The notes: generated from the letters alone by a model not told the origin. DNA of 64,000 nucleotides from Vanilla planifolia (GCA_023846275.1 CM043874.1:24029630-24093629), one strand, 5' to 3'. Positions 39,446-52,259 are shown, numbered from the stretch's first letter. A program made the numbers and translations.

Positions 39446-39734
39446 AATTAAAATTAGCGTATATTTGTTATTTTTTGACTTTTGGAAGGGTCAAACTATA
39501 CTTTTCTAATTTTAGCACAATAATAATTGATTTTGCAAAAGATAGACTTGGAAATAAAAAACATTGTTAGGGCCATATAAAGATTATACTATACATACAT
39601 ATATATGACTATAGTTAATATAAATATAAAATAATATTATTTTAAAATTAGGTGATGGATTAAACTTTAAATTAGCATAACTACCATCTTAAGCTAAGTA
39701 TATAAGAGCTCACTCGATTATCCTTCCCTATGTG

Positions 39735-40112
39735 TTTTAGAACACACCTAATCATTAAAAAAATTTTATTAAAGTCTTAAGATATTTTTTTAAATGTTTG
39801 ATTTGATAACAAATAAAAAATTGATCAAACTCATAAAAAAGAAGTTATTTTCATTGCTGTACACTAACATTTGTTTTGCTACAAAATCATAGCTTACAGG
39901 TAAAATTCTATTATCTCATTTGCAGTAACATGGCTACTTCTTGACTCAATAACGCATATTTGTGACCAAAGATAATTTCTTTGAGGGACCTCGTGGGGTT
40001 GTCTTGGTTGTGATGTCTTATGCAATGCATTCATCATATGGGGCCTTGTTGGTCTTATGCTAATGTTTAGCAAGCTTGGCCATTACTCTACTTTTAGCAC
40101 ATATTTAGTATG
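39735..40112 (+). pseudogene. broken copy of OPT last-intron end and last exon
   Basis: Matches the OPT gene from about 49125 to 49490. The match covers the intron tail (39735-39892), the acceptor context CATAG, then exon-like sequence from 39893 to about 40112. That exon-like part includes blocks equivalent to [12 protein letters not shown], the SIIWGLVGP stretch and FGKLGHYSA. It lacks about 7 bases near the exon start relative to the intact gene, which breaks the frame, and has stops further on. It ends where the parent exon runs on for another 400 bases. It lies inside the roughly 2.3 kb that interrupts a gypsy fossil. A remnant of a duplicated OPT locus or a captured fragment. It cannot make a transporter. 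Confidence 0.85.
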
Positions 40113-41465
40113 ATAATTGGCATGAGATTTAGTATGGTTAGATGAAAAAATATTAGTAATTAACAAAAAGAGATTAAACAATAATGTACATGCATTTCTT
40201 TATAAGAAATCAATAAAGACTATAAGTTGAAGAACAAATTCTAGTCTCATATTTAGGTAAATAAATCTAATAACCTGTAATATAATACAAAAGTATATTT
40301 TTATATAATTTTTTTTACTATATTTATATTATTATATTTATAATATTATAGCTTTTTTATATGATTTGACATGATTTTGTAATATTTGATATTACTGATT
40401 ATATGTTGATATAAAGAATAATTAAAATAGAATGGAATGTATATAGGTTTGAAAATGACATCTTGATTGGCATATTTAGTTCACATAATATTATCTATAA
40501 TTAAATATTTGAAATTTAAAAATAAAAATAGATTCATAAGATATTATCTTCAACAATAGGTCAAACATTCTAGATTGTATAGTAATGGTTTTTGGATTAT
40601 ACTTTCCTAGTGTGATTGTCATAACCTCAAGATATGTATATATGGATGACATCAAGCATAACATGTTGGATTGTAAGGTATAAGTCTTCAAAACATACTT
40701 GTTTAGTGGCATTAGACCTAATTTGTTAGATTACAAGGTATAGGTTCTCAAACCATGCATATCCAGCATTTTATTTGGATAGATGTATGCAGGAAGTTAG
40801 TGATGGATAGGGTTATTACTAAATCTAAAAAGAATAATGATTCAAAAGAAATTAGGCTTACTAATCACTAAAAATTAGGAATAAGTGAAATAAAAGTAAA
40901 AATTGATACTTACATTTCTTTTAGTTTGTATAATATAGTATGACTTTTAAGATTATTTTGACTTATTCACATAGTTTATCATCATGCTTATATTTTTTTT
41001 ACATTGATATTTCTTTTATATTGTGTTTCCTTTATATGAATTACCTATTAAGCTTATTAAAATTTTATTAATATTATATATCATAAATCATGCATTTATA
41101 ATATCATGAGATAAAGGAATAGACATTATGAAAGAGTATTATACTCCAATCATATTAGATTGGATACATGTTATGCATGCAATATAATTTATTTGTATCT
41201 ACATTTGTGTATTTTGTGTATTTGGTTTACACTTTTTTTGTTTGAAAACTAAATATGGCTAGGAAAATATAATAGTTTTTATTGGCTTAATGATTTTTGG
41301 ATTTTATAATGTTATTTAAGTTGCAATTTTATAGTTAATAATTTTTGTCTTATTATTAAATCTCCAACTTGGGTTGCGTGTCCTCACATATATGTTAAGC
41401 TTTGTTTCATTACCAATTTCATGTTTGTGTAGATGGGCCCTAAATAGGTAAGGAGTTGAATACAT
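40113..41465. other. gene-less AT-rich stretch within the interrupting segment
   Basis: Nothing gene-like is seen. A word pair near 40665-40700 and 40720-40755 (ATTAGACC / GTTAGATTACAAGGTATA and its near copy) is a small local direct repeat of about 60 bp. Confidence 0.4.
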
Positions 41466-41469
41466 AAAC

Positions 41470-41990
41470 ATGTTTAAGTTAAATAATAGACTCTAGCAAT
41501 GGGTACTTATGAACTTAGGATTTTTAAATATACTTAGCACATTTATTCATATGATGAATTATTTATTTCAACCATTCATTGATAAGTTTTATGGTATATC
41601 TTGATGATAGACTTGTATAGTCTCAAAATATGAAAGAGCATTTAGATAGTTTGAGACAAGAATTGGAGGTTTTTAGAAGAAATAAGCATTATACCAAGTG
41701 TGTTTTTGACATCTACTACTACATTCCTTTTGTATGTTTCTTAAGAAAAAGAAATTTAGTAGATTTAGAGAAGGTCATGGCTACTAATTTTCATGAAATT
41801 TGAAGTTCTCATGAATTGTCAAATTTTATCTTTAATTCATTAGAGGTCTTGACATGTTCATGTCACTAGTGGAAGAATGTGTGAAAAAGGTGGGTTTAGA
41901 TAGATAATGCCATAAAAAAGGCTTTTGGTGAGATCAAAGGTGCTATAAGTCAAATACAACTATACGTTTACTAAATGTACCAAGGTATCT
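41470..41990 (+). mobile_element. Ty3/gypsy reverse-transcriptase fossil, second part
   Basis: Reads on from the first part: GTYEL near 41500, FIHMMNYLFQPFIDKF near 41540-41595 (the usual F--LMN-VF-P-LDKFV stretch), then ERAFR-FETR near 41630 and later text from the end of the domain. Same strand as 38830-39130. Broken in several places. Confidence 0.7.
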
Positions 41991-42313
41991 AACATGCATA
42001 ATGCTTCTAACATGAGTATAGGAGGTAATGTTAAGCCAAGATGGCATCTTGTGACATATTTTAGGGAAAATTAAATTAAAATAAGAAAATTTAAATTATG
42101 TTTGGGAGTTCAATGTAATAGTGGAAGATCTAAACCATTGGTGTCATTATTTTCTACTAAAAGAGTTTATATTGTATTCTAACTAACATTTCATAAAATA
42201 TTGAACTTTGCAAAAGAAACTTAATGCAATACATTAAATAGATTAATATTCTTTAGAACTATGCTTTTTGTGTTGAAACATATATGTGGAGTGCAAAAAA
42301 ATTAAGGAATGCA

Positions 42314-42353
<40 letters not shown>

Positions 42354-43270
42354 AGTATAATGGCTTTGGAAGTGATAGAAAGATGGAGATATATAGTATG
42401 TAGATTTCAAAGAGAATTATTAAAAATTTAATAGAAACCCAAATATTCATGATAAGAATTTTAGAATCAATGATGAATACTTGCATAAAGTCAAAATTGT
42501 GTGTATCTAGTTCTTCTTTGAGAGATTTTATCATAAAAAAATGCATTTCAATAGAAGTGTGAAATTTTTTGTTGAAACAAAATTATAATAATGGTTAAAG
42601 ATTGATTCCATTAGTTATACATGAAATTTAATTTTGTTAATACTACATCTCACTATAGAGTTTGCCAAACAACAATGGAGACAAAAGCAAGAATATAAAA
42701 TGTGTGTTGTGGTATTTATTACCTAAGGTTTAGTTTGCATAAAATGGTAGCATAAATTGGTCAATTGGATTCAATTCCTTTCATATAATTATAGGATAAG
42801 AACATGTTTAGTACATAGAGTTTTCTTCAGATCACCTCGAAAAATTCAACAAGAGAATGGAAGATAACATAAAGGTAGAGCATGTGGTTGGATGACTAAG
42901 AATATGAAGAGCGAGAAAAGTGGGCTTTTACTAACCCCGCCTCTCTAATTGTCATCAATTCAAAGAAAGATAATTCACAATGGTCATAAGATGATTGTCT
43001 ATGTTTTGTAATTTGTCTGACAAGCACCAATATTAATTATCAAAAATTACAAACATTGTTGCCCTTTGAGAGATAATACGTGGAAGTTATTTATTCTCTC
43101 AAATAGATAATTGAACTATTTACCCAAATCATTAAAATTAAGCCATTTCTTAAAAAAATATCTCACCAAGCTATCACTTGGCTCATTTTGCAAATATATT
43201 TTGAGTTTAAAAATAAAATTGAAAACAAACGTTCATAAAAAACCGTATCTGCAGTAATTGAATGCAACTA
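41991..43270. other. gene-less AT-rich stretch upstream of OPT
   Basis: No gene recognised. It holds the TA microsatellite at 42317-42348. The short minus-strand frame over 42259-42546 runs through that microsatellite and is a chance frame. Confidence 0.5.
42317..42348. repeat. TA microsatellite
   Basis: About 16 AT units in a row. Confidence 0.95.
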
Positions 43271-43300
43271 TTCCTTAAATGGCAGCCATTCCTCGAAGGG

Positions 43301-43327
43301 CGACGACGTCAGGTAGCTTTCACGTCG
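43301..43327 (+). promoter_or_regulatory. two ACGT-core sites upstream of OPT
   Basis: GACGACGTCAGG at about 43302-43313 and CACGTCGC at 43321-43328 each hold an ACGT core of the kind bound by plant bZIP factors. They lie about 130-150 bp before the start codon, in a short stretch that is more GC-rich than its surroundings. Binding is inferred from the core only. Confidence 0.3.
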
Positions 43328-43399
43328 CACCCACGGCTAAGAAGAGATAATAATGAAATTTACATCGCTAATTAATTAATTTCTACCGCTTTCTTGCTT

Positions 43400-43406
43400 T
43401 ATAAAT
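43400..43406 (+). promoter_or_regulatory. TATA box of OPT
   Basis: TATAAAT, 47 bases before the start codon at 43453. The usual 30-base offset would put transcription start near 43430 and give a short leader of about 20 bases. Confidence 0.5.
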
Positions 43407-43452
43407 GCAAGAGAAAACGTCTTTCCATATCTGAGCGTGGCATAGGACAGGG

Positions 43453-46400
43453 ATGGAAGAAGAGTCGTCAACCGGCGCTACAGCACAACAGCTTCCCTCA
43501 AATCTACTTAAATATGACGTTGATCCCTCTGAAGGATGGCAGAGTAACTAATTTCTCTTTCAACTTTTTAACGTCCAAGAATGCTTAGCCACTATATTTG
43601 TTTTCTAAATTCATACGAACATTTATACTAAATTAAAAAGAATAAAAGTATTTTTCATAAGATGTTGTCTTCTCATATGAAAGAAAATGTGAACACTTAG
43701 CTGTTTGATCGATTGACAGTAGAAGAGAATGATCATCCCATTGAAGAGGTGAGGCTAACGGTGAATCCAACTGACAACCCAAATCTCCCTGTCTTGACGT
43801 TTCGCACATGGTTGCTCGGAGTAAGTTCATGCGTGTTGTTGTCCTTCACAAACACTTTCTTTGGATACAGAACAAACCAGCTCGGTGTGGGCTCCGTCTG
43901 TATCCAAATCATCTCCCTGCCCATTGGAAGGTTTCTTGCAGCATCTCTCCCCGAGAAGAATATAAGATTACCATTCACCAAATGGTCCTTCTCGCTTAAT
44001 CCAGGGCCATTCTCCATCAAGGAGCACTGCCTCATCTCCATTTTTGCAGGAACAGGAGCAGGCAGCCCCTTGGGAGTTGCAATTCTAACCATTATTCATG
44101 CTTTTTATCATAGAGGGATCAATCTCATGGCAGCCTTCCTATTGGTACAGACAACACAGGTGAGAAGGACATTAAGGTTTACTAAATATGAAATAGTTGT
44201 AAAGCAGCACCATGTTTGTTTATGGTGAATGAGCAAGGTACGATTTGGTTCCCATGGCAGCTACTTGGTTATGGCTTGGCTGGTATTTTCAGAAAATATC
44301 TCGTGGATTCTCCATACATGTGGTGGCCAGGAAACCTTGTGCAAGTCTCTCTCTTCAAGTATTGAAACAAGCTCCTGATCACACTAGTTTAATTTCATGA
44401 CTTCTTAACAGTCGCTTATTAAATCATGCTTTTTCTTGCAGAGCACTTAATCAAAAAGAAAAGAGGAAGAAGGGTACTCTAACAAGGTTACAATTCTTCC
44501 TCACAGTCTTCATCGCAAGCTTTGCATACTATGCGGTGCCCGGCTTCCTCTTCCCAGCCATCTCCACAATCTCTGTTCTCTGCTTAGTATATAAGAAGTC
44601 GGTCACCATGCAACAAATTGGATCTGGACTACATGGGCTCGGCATTGCCTCTTTCGGACTTGACTGGTCCACTGTTGCTGGATTCTTGGGCAGCCCATTT
44701 GCCTCACCTGCATCGGCAATTATCAACACAATGATTAGCTTCTTCTTGATCATTTACGTGGTTCTCCCACTCGGTTACTGGACTAATACTTATAAAGCCA
44801 AACACTTCCCATTGATATCTGCAAACCTTTTTGACTCTTCTGGCCAAATATACAACACCACTCGTATCATAAATGCCAACTCATTTACGTTAAATATCCA
44901 CGAAGAAGAACGATATGGCAGAATGAACTTGAGTCTATCATTTGCGTTGGTTTATGCCCTCAGCTTTGCAAGCCTAACAGCATCCTTTACACATGTTGCT
45001 CTACATAATGGAAAGTAAGAATAACTTCAAAATAAAAACAAGTTTACACATCTTGCTCTATTTAGTTAGAATTAGCCAACAATAAGATCCTTAGCTTTTG
45101 TTTAAAAACAAACTTTGTTAGGGACATATGGAAGATGTGGCAAAATACCAAAGAATACGGGGAAGAGAAAGTTGATGATGTCCATATGAGATTGATGAAA
45201 AGAAATTATGAGCCTGTACCGCAATGGTGGTTTTATCTACTTTTATTTTTGGTGATTGGACTTTCCATATTCACATGCGAGGGATTTAATGGACAATTAC
45301 AGCTTCCATGGTGGGGAGTATTATTTGCTGCTGGAATTGCTTTGCTCTTCACATTGCCAATAGGAGTGATCTTGGCAACAACAAATCAGGTTTTTGTTCT
45401 TTTACATTTCACAGCTTTATTCAATTTTATAGAAATTGAAAATGGAAAACAACACTTACAAGTATTCATGCATTCTTGTCTCTTTACTTTGCAAGTGATG
45501 CAGGGAAATGGAATTAATGTTATCACAGAATATATTGTTGGACTCATTTTACCTGGAAAGCCTCTAGCAAATGTGGCATTCAAGGCATATGGAACAATTA
45601 GCATGGGCTCAGCACTCTATCTTCTTAGTGATTTAAACTTAGGGCATTATATGAAGATTCCTCCAAAAGCGATGTTCATCTCACAGGTAAATTCCTCGAG
45701 AAAATAGAAACCCAACTCTTAAGTTTTTAATTTTGACAGCATTTGCTAATTGGTGAATTGGGTTATATATTTTAATTTCGAGTGGTTTTGTTTGTATTGG
45801 TGTTATAATCTTTCAAGAAATTTAAAAGGATTGCAAAGCAGTAAAGTTTTAGGAGGTAAATATTAAATAAAAAGGGTCAAAATAAAAAATAAAAATTCCT
45901 AAATGGCTTAGTGTTCAAGGCATTCACACCCATGAGTACTATTAAGGGATTTTTATTCCATATAGAATCAAATTATGCCTAATATACTCTTAGCTGGTAA
46001 CCTAACATCCAAAGGTGTAGATCTATGGTTAGAAAACATATTAATTATATATTAAGGCTATAATATTATACTTAATTTACAATATGCCACTAAAACAAAT
46101 TTGATTTGTACCTAACAAATCTTTCTCAAGAATTTCATACATATTGTCCATCATTCCCTCCTTTAAGATAAAAATCTTTTGAATAACCAAATCAAGTAGC
46201 ATATCAAACATCAAGGAAGCCACGTGTTCCACCATACCTTCTATATAATGTTTGGATCTAGCAATTGTTCCATCTAGATGGCCAAACCATAAGAATCACG
46301 CATAGATCACTCAAATAAAAAATATGTAACTCTAGAAAAACTTATTAACACATCAAGTGTTATTCTCATCAAGAGCTATAAATCATTAGAGTCATTATAT

Positions 46401-47837
46401 GAGTTCATTAAAGCTTTTCTCAGTCACGATAAACCAAAGATCTGAGAGAATCACTTGATTACATCATAATCTTTGATTCCTATAACACTTGTTAAGGAGG
46501 CTCTGTTAAGTGGACCTAGTTGGTCTCAATATAATATTAGGTGAAAACTCAATAACTCAAAAAGTTCAAACTTATCGATAAGAGTTATGTTACATGTAGA
46601 TTAAAGAGAGTTATGCTACATGACAACATAAACTGAACTAAATATATCTTTTATGTAAGCACAATGCTATAAAGTAAGAACTACATTTATTGCATTAGCT
46701 CTGCTATTAAATTCAACTCACAAAAAAGCACTAAATGAAATCTTCTTACATTAAACAAATCTCTCACTCAAGTGAAAATTTCATTTATGTTATCGAAAAG
46801 CCTTCATCTATAAAATCTTTCTACTAATCAAATTAAGTTTCAACATGAACATTAAAGATGCTGCATGATTTTTTCATTCCTGTTTGCCTAACGATTACAA
46901 ATATTACTCCAACACATATCACCAAACCATGAAGAGTCATGCTTTGGTCACTAAACAAAACCTATATGACTCTAGAAAGACTATCAATGTTGTTAATTAT
47001 TAAGCACACCAAAATCAACTAGAACACATGAAGTCACTATGTGAGTTTTAAAAACTCTGCTTAATCATATTTAATGAGTCATAGACCTATGGGAACCATA
47101 ACATATGTAAACCACTTTGATACCACTTGTTATGCGAAGTTATACAAAATGGAGGCCCAATATATATTTATGTAGATATCCAATAACCCTAAAACTTAAG
47201 CCCCTATTAAGAGCCATATTAGTATTATATTATGCTTTTACCATAATACAAAGGTTGTAATATTATATAACTTATAATTTAGAACAAAGCTAAATCTAAT
47301 TTATACGAAAAAAATCTTAAGATTTCAATAATCATATCCTTTGGTCTACAAATCATTGAGCAATAATATTTTACAACCTTTCAAAGGATGCATGGTTTAA
47401 GAAAAAACTTGTCTAATATAATGCTAGCACTTGGGGTGATCACTCCAACAAAAACTCAAGAAAAGACTCCCAATACAAATCTTGGGGAAAAATTGACTAT
47501 CCAAAAACAAACGTATTGGTAATACAAAAATGAATTAGAAGAAAGAAAATATTCTAGTTCAACCAAACTTACATAACCAACAAAGATATTTGTCTACTTT
47601 TTTTAGTTTAGTATAAGAAAGAACATGATATGAATAATCTAAGCACGATGGTACAAGCAAATACTCTAAAATGTTAATAAATCTTATTTATTTTCATGAA
47701 ATGTCTTTTTACTTCGAAATAAATTAAAGAAAAAAATACTTTTTTTGCTCTCACAAAAATTTGTAGTTGAAAAATGTTTTAATTGAAGGAGCATCAATTT
47801 GTTAAGATCATGTCACACAACCTATAACTTAACTTCT

Positions 47838-47886
<49 letters not shown>

Positions 47887-49907
47887 TAGAGCTTATTCCA
47901 TTATAAACATTATTATAAAGGTAAAAAATTCAAACTTATAGGCAAAAAATTCTAATTAATATTCAAATCTACTTGACATCAAACATAGACCATATGCAGT
48001 ACTTAAATATCCAAATCTTATCATTTGATATTTCATAATATAAATTAAACAAATATGCATTACATAATAAGTTGGATTTTATATATAAAAATATTTTTTC
48101 ACAAAGTATATTTTAATCATGATCTAATCGAGAGTTTTCAACTGTTCCTAAAATACAACACATACAAAACTTATTATGAATAATGTCAATCAATTTAAAG
48201 CACTTCTAAAACCTTATTTTGTGAGATATTAGATCCATAAGGATGAGTGGATGTTAGATGTTTACCTAAAGGGATTGACTTGAAAAATGGCAATTCATGA
48301 CACATTTTTTAATTCAACCTCATATGGACAGTTAGTTTCACATCAAAAATAGAAGAAATTTTATCAGCCCATATCATTAATATGTTAAGAGCTTTTATGC
48401 AAACAAAACCATAAGACCCATTAGACTAAAGTGACTATTAAGACTTTGATTTTTTGGTCAAAATGTGGCCCTAGGATGTGCCTTATCAAAGCTATTAAAA
48501 TTGTGATAATGGTCACTAATATGGCAAGTGATGCCATCAAGTTATTATCCTAAGGATTTTCATGATATGGAAAAATAGGCTTCTAAATGGAATGAAAAAG
48601 ATTAGAAATTTCATAATGAAAAGAGAAAAATATGAAAGCTATGGGTATAAGATTAAAACTTTAAATTCAAAATACCTTTTGATAGTAGAACCCTAATTAT
48701 AGTTAGAGTAAAGTTGAAATTATAAGTCAAGTCTTTACAATTTGAGGTCTACATGGCCAAAGTAGGACACACTTTATCTTTGTTAATGCTTCTAAATCTT
48801 TTTATAGTCACCGATTTATACTTAAATCTACAAGTGTAATAACTAAATATTTGATTCAAAATGCGTTTGTTCTAATCATGGTGTCAACAAAAATCTATGA
48901 AACTATAAATTGTTGTTTTATTGTTTTGCCGTCTCAATTCATATGCTTATGTTTGTCATGGATCAAAATGATGCCAGATTTAATGAGAAATTCTAACAAC
49001 TTAGTTTCCTTCATTTTGTTTAAATTTTATGTAATTAATTATTTTTTAACATCAAAGTGTAGGGAGATGCTTTACAAACACTTCAATTAAATGAAATGTC
49101 TAAAATAAACAATGTAAGCTTATTTAGAACACATCTAATAGTTAAAAAAAAGTTCATTAAAATCTTAAGACCTTTTTTAAAATATTGGATTTGATAAAAA
49201 TAAAAAAATGGACCAAACTCATCAAAAAGAAGTTATTTTCTTTTTTTGCAAAAAACTAACATTTTTTTGTTACAAAATCATAGCTTGCAGGAACAATTAT
49301 AAATTCTTCAGTCTCATTTGCAGCAGCATGGCTACTTCTTAACTCAATAACACATATTTGTGACCCAAGCAAACTTCCCCCAGGGAGCCCATGGACTTGT
49401 CCTGGTTATGATGTCTTCTACAATGCATCCATCATATGGGGTCTTGTAGGTCCTATGCGAATGTTTGGCAAGCTTGGCCATTACTCTGCTCTTAACATAT
49501 TTTTCCTTGTAGGAATTGTGCTTCCTATTCCCTTTTGGTTTCTTTCCAAAGCCTTCCCTAGGTACAAGTGGCTAAAATACATTCACATTCCTCTGCTCCT
49601 CTCTGGTGGATCTGGAGTTCCTCCAATACATGCTGTGAATTACACCATGTGGGGTGCAGTGGGCATTTTTTTTAACTACTATATTTACAGAAGACACAAG
49701 AATTGGTGGGCAAGGCATACCTATGTGATGTCTGCAGCATTGGATGCTGGGGTAGCTTTCATGGGAGTACTCATCTTCTTTGCATTACAATTGAATAAAA
49801 ATGTTGGTATAAATTGGTGGGGAGGTGTTGCTGATGATTATTGCCCACTTGCTTCTTGTCCCACAGCTCCTGGAGTTATGGTTGAAGGTTGTCCAATCAT
49901 AAAATGA
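43453..49907 (+). CDS. OPT: oligopeptide transporter (OPT family), 7 exons, 728 aa
   Basis: A multi-spanning membrane protein that, by family, imports tetra- and pentapeptides or metal/peptide conjugates with protons. Exons: 43453-43543, 43720-44159, 44261-44358, 44442-45014, 45122-45389, 45504-45686, 49284-49907. All introns are GT-AG and phases agree throughout. The sum is 728 residues plus stop, normal for plant OPTs. The start was chosen because exon 1 (acidic N-terminus MEEESS) joins in phase to [17 protein letters not shown] signatures: NPG at residues 124-126, in [12 protein letters not shown], and KIPPK at 511-515 (KIPPR in many relatives). Also present are [27 protein letters not shown], and a C-terminus ending VEGCPIIK with paired cysteines before it. 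The first donor context (A/GTAACT) and the fifth (CAG/GTTTTT) are acceptable. The final acceptor is CATAG at 49279-49283. A nearer-looking TTGCAG 7 bases on would break phase. No defect seen. Substrate cannot be told. Confidence 0.93.
46070..47127 (-). repeat. tandem decayed retroelement leader/LTR pieces in the OPT intron
   Basis: Two stretches, about 46250-46495 and 46900-47127, resemble each other in order: ACCAAACCAT or CCAAACCATAAGA, CTCTAGAAA, GTCA-TATGAGTT, then a TTTGAT-CC...CACTTGTTA end. Each end is followed by similar LTR-like text (46490 onward, 47128 onward). It looks like two copies of the same leader/LTR boundary on the minus strand. No coding motif is readable. Confidence 0.45.
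47111..47125 (-). other. primer-binding-site-like word, minus strand
   Basis: On the minus strand it reads TGGTATCAAAGTGGT, close to the plant initiator-Met primer-binding site. Two bases separate it from TGTTAT at 47128, which would be the LTR edge read from the + strand. The duplicate at 61719 begins at exactly that edge. Confidence 0.5.
47128..49283 (+). repeat. duplicated OPT intron segment, parent copy
   Basis: Matches 61719-63910 over its whole length at perhaps 80-85 percent by eye, with small gaps. It starts at the LTR edge (GGCCCAATATATA near 47157 against 61733), passes the TA microsatellite (47840-47882) and the AGACCCATTAGACTAAAGTG block near 48415, and runs through the intron tail. 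Its left part is probably an LTR on the minus strand that predates the duplication. Confidence 0.8.
47840..47882. repeat. TA microsatellite
   Basis: About 21 TA units. The duplicate copy carries an equivalent, longer array at 62431-62498. Confidence 0.95.
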
Positions 49908-50400
49908 GTAAGTTGGTAGATAGTTTCACCATCTTTATAAAAGACTTCACTCAAGTCTTGTAAGTTTATTGTACACATTAATGCTTATAATGCTTATGAA
50001 TTTGCCCCACAAAACTCATCACAAATTGCATGTTGTTAATCACTTCATTCAAATTAAAGTAACATTTGACATAATCTTATCAACTACTAATGATGTTTTC
50101 AAAATAGAGCTCACAAGTTAAGCAATTGAAGACATAAGAATATAAAAAGCAATGTTACATGAAATTTACCTTTTCTAAAAAAGTCATGAGGAATTTCATT
50201 TATGCAAAATTGAAAGTGTGAGAAGATGAGAAACAAAGTTCCATATTTGGTTGATTGTTCAATTCTCTATCTTAATGTTGTACCATTATGAGTAGTTATT
50301 TGAAGAGTGAATGACTAAGTATCAAAGATTTTATCTCTATGATCTCCATCTAGTTTGATTTTTATAGCTTTAAAGATTAAGTATTGATACATACTTATAT
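49908..50400 (+). other. OPT downstream flank
   Basis: AT-rich 3' flank. No canonical AATAAA was picked out close to the stop. TTATAAAAG and AATGCTTATAATG words at 49935-49992 are the most likely near-signals. Nothing else is seen. Confidence 0.4.
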
Positions 50401-52259
50401 TTAGTAAGGTGCATCTAAAATGAAGGTGATCTTTTGGTCAACAATAGTTCTCATAGGTAATCCTCAAGGCTCTTTAATGTGATAAAGTGCTTCTTTAAGA
50501 GTACTTTATGCTCTTTTACTTTTATATTAGTAGCTACATGATCATCTAGATTTCCAAGTTGAACTACTAATAAAAAGAAACCATAATAACCATTGACTAA
50601 TTGCTTCACTTTTACCATAGTTATCAAATCCATGGGGTGTAATTCTAAATCTTTATAAAAAGGTAGTTTCTTATCCACTCCATATATCATTACCATAAAT
50701 GGGTGTTTTATATAATTTGATGCATATTGAGAGAATCGACTTCTTGTACTACCTTGCTAACAGAATCCATGGTAATCTTGAGATTCACTTAATGTTTTTA
50801 TTTTTAACAACTTCTTGAAACTACCAATGGTAATATAGTTAAGATTGAGTGGTAATCATGAGCCCCAATTGTTAGATGAGGTTGGTCTAGATGAGATTCT
50901 TTTAATTAATTTTGCCAATAAGTAATCCTATTGAATCAAAAGTCAAAAGGCTCCACACCATTTTCTCTCACAAGCTTTTTCAGATCCAATTGGTGTTTCA
51001 TCATTAAAGAAAGGATTGGGAGTAGCAAATTTTTTTTGCATCATTTGTTTGAATTTGATCAATAATAGTTATCTCCTACTTGCCTTGAACTTCATTCTTT
51101 CATCTATGATGCAATTTTGGATGCATCCACCAACACTTAACATATATTACATTTGCAAGTGGTTGTTATATCTTCCATTTTATAATGCTTAAGATAGATG
51201 TTTTTCAAAGCAGTTGTCACCACCACCACCCTTTAGGTTTTCTTTTCTCTTAATTTTTGGTAATCGCTTTAGACTTTGGGGCCATCATTAGTTCTTTCAA
51301 TTTTCAATGTATTGTTCTCTATCATCAAAGCATAATAGTTAGCTAGAGTAAGGGTAGCAAAAGTGAACAATCAAAATTTTATTACAATCATATAATACAA
51401 TTTTGTTATATATTTCATCACTATCGATACATCATTTACTAGTAATTCAAGTGTTACAACTTGTTTATGAAATTAGTTTGTATATGCCTCCACTTTGAGC
51501 CTTGATAAAGTCATAAGTTACAAAAGCTAATGGTAATCGTCTACCTAAAATATGAAATTCCAATCACCATCAAACCTCTTTTCTTTAATCTACAAGGTGA
51601 TTTAATGTATTACTATAATATTGCATTGTTGGATCCTTCCTAAAGTAACATTTCCTAGATTTATTCCTGTGCTTATGGGATCCTCAAATCCTCCAAGCAT
51701 GTAGAATAACCAAAAGGGATATGCTTGAGGTCAAGTTTCATGGCTTCTTCCTTATAGAGTTGACACCTCGACTTGAGCATCTGTAACTACATCTTGTTAC
51801 TCGAGTCTTATGTGATCTCCATTTCTCCTTGAGATATTTTAAGCGCTTATCAGGAATCCTTAAGGCCTTAGATTGGTCCTGTAGGTTTTGCGACACTCAT
51901 CTTGATGCCTTCTTGGTTGCGAGTTCAACTATGTTATCATTTTAGAGGTCTAAATAATTTTGTAAGGACTTTCTTTGGCTACCTTGTTGGGTAACAATTA
52001 AGGATCTATCTTGCAAGCTCTTTAAAGGTAAACTCTCAAAGGACCTTTAGAACTACTCTTCTTTGTTCTTGATATTTTTTTATTCACCAACATTGATGAC
52101 AAATTTCTCTGAATGAGTATTTATACTTCCTTTATGTAGGCTTAAACCTAAAAGTGGGTAAGTTTTGCTTCTTTCATGATTGATACTTCCTCTTAAAGGG
52201 TACAAACTTCTTAAGAACTTAATTTCTCTTTCTTTTAATACCTCTAAAATAGGTCTCAT
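50400..52259 (-). repeat. decayed minus-strand sequence, possibly retroelement gag region
   Basis: On the minus strand several broken stretches have a coding look. One, at 51700-51760, reads like the KLD-hydrophobic start of a gypsy gag core. The longest open piece, 50451-50696, has 81 residues with VDKKLPFYKDLELHP and no motif that I can name. The stretch lies downstream of repeat copy B on the same strand, as the coding part of an element would lie after its leader. Family assignment is weak. Confidence 0.3.

Larger units (their letters stand above)
45687..49283 (+). other. long last intron of OPT, filled with repeats
   Basis: 3597 bp against 83-176 bp for the other five introns. It begins GTAAAT and ends CATAG. 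It contains minus-strand retroelement material (46070-47127 and an LTR edge at 47128), a TA microsatellite, and a tail that also occurs near 39735-39892 and 63760-63910. Confidence 0.85.

Noticed and set aside
42259-42546. 95-residue minus-strand frame
   Set aside because: It runs through the TA microsatellite and has no motif.
43394-43588. + frame overlapping OPT exon 1 in another phase
   Set aside because: The exon 1 frame starting at 43453 joins exon 2 in phase and gives the expected acidic N-terminus. This frame does not.
43733-44092. 119-residue minus-strand frame
   Set aside because: It is the antisense shadow of OPT exon 2.
49291-49907. OPT exon 7 starting after TTGCAG at 49290
   Set aside because: It breaks the phase set by exon 6. 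Starting at 49284 after CATAG keeps the frame and gives the expected SQ-LAG-I junction.
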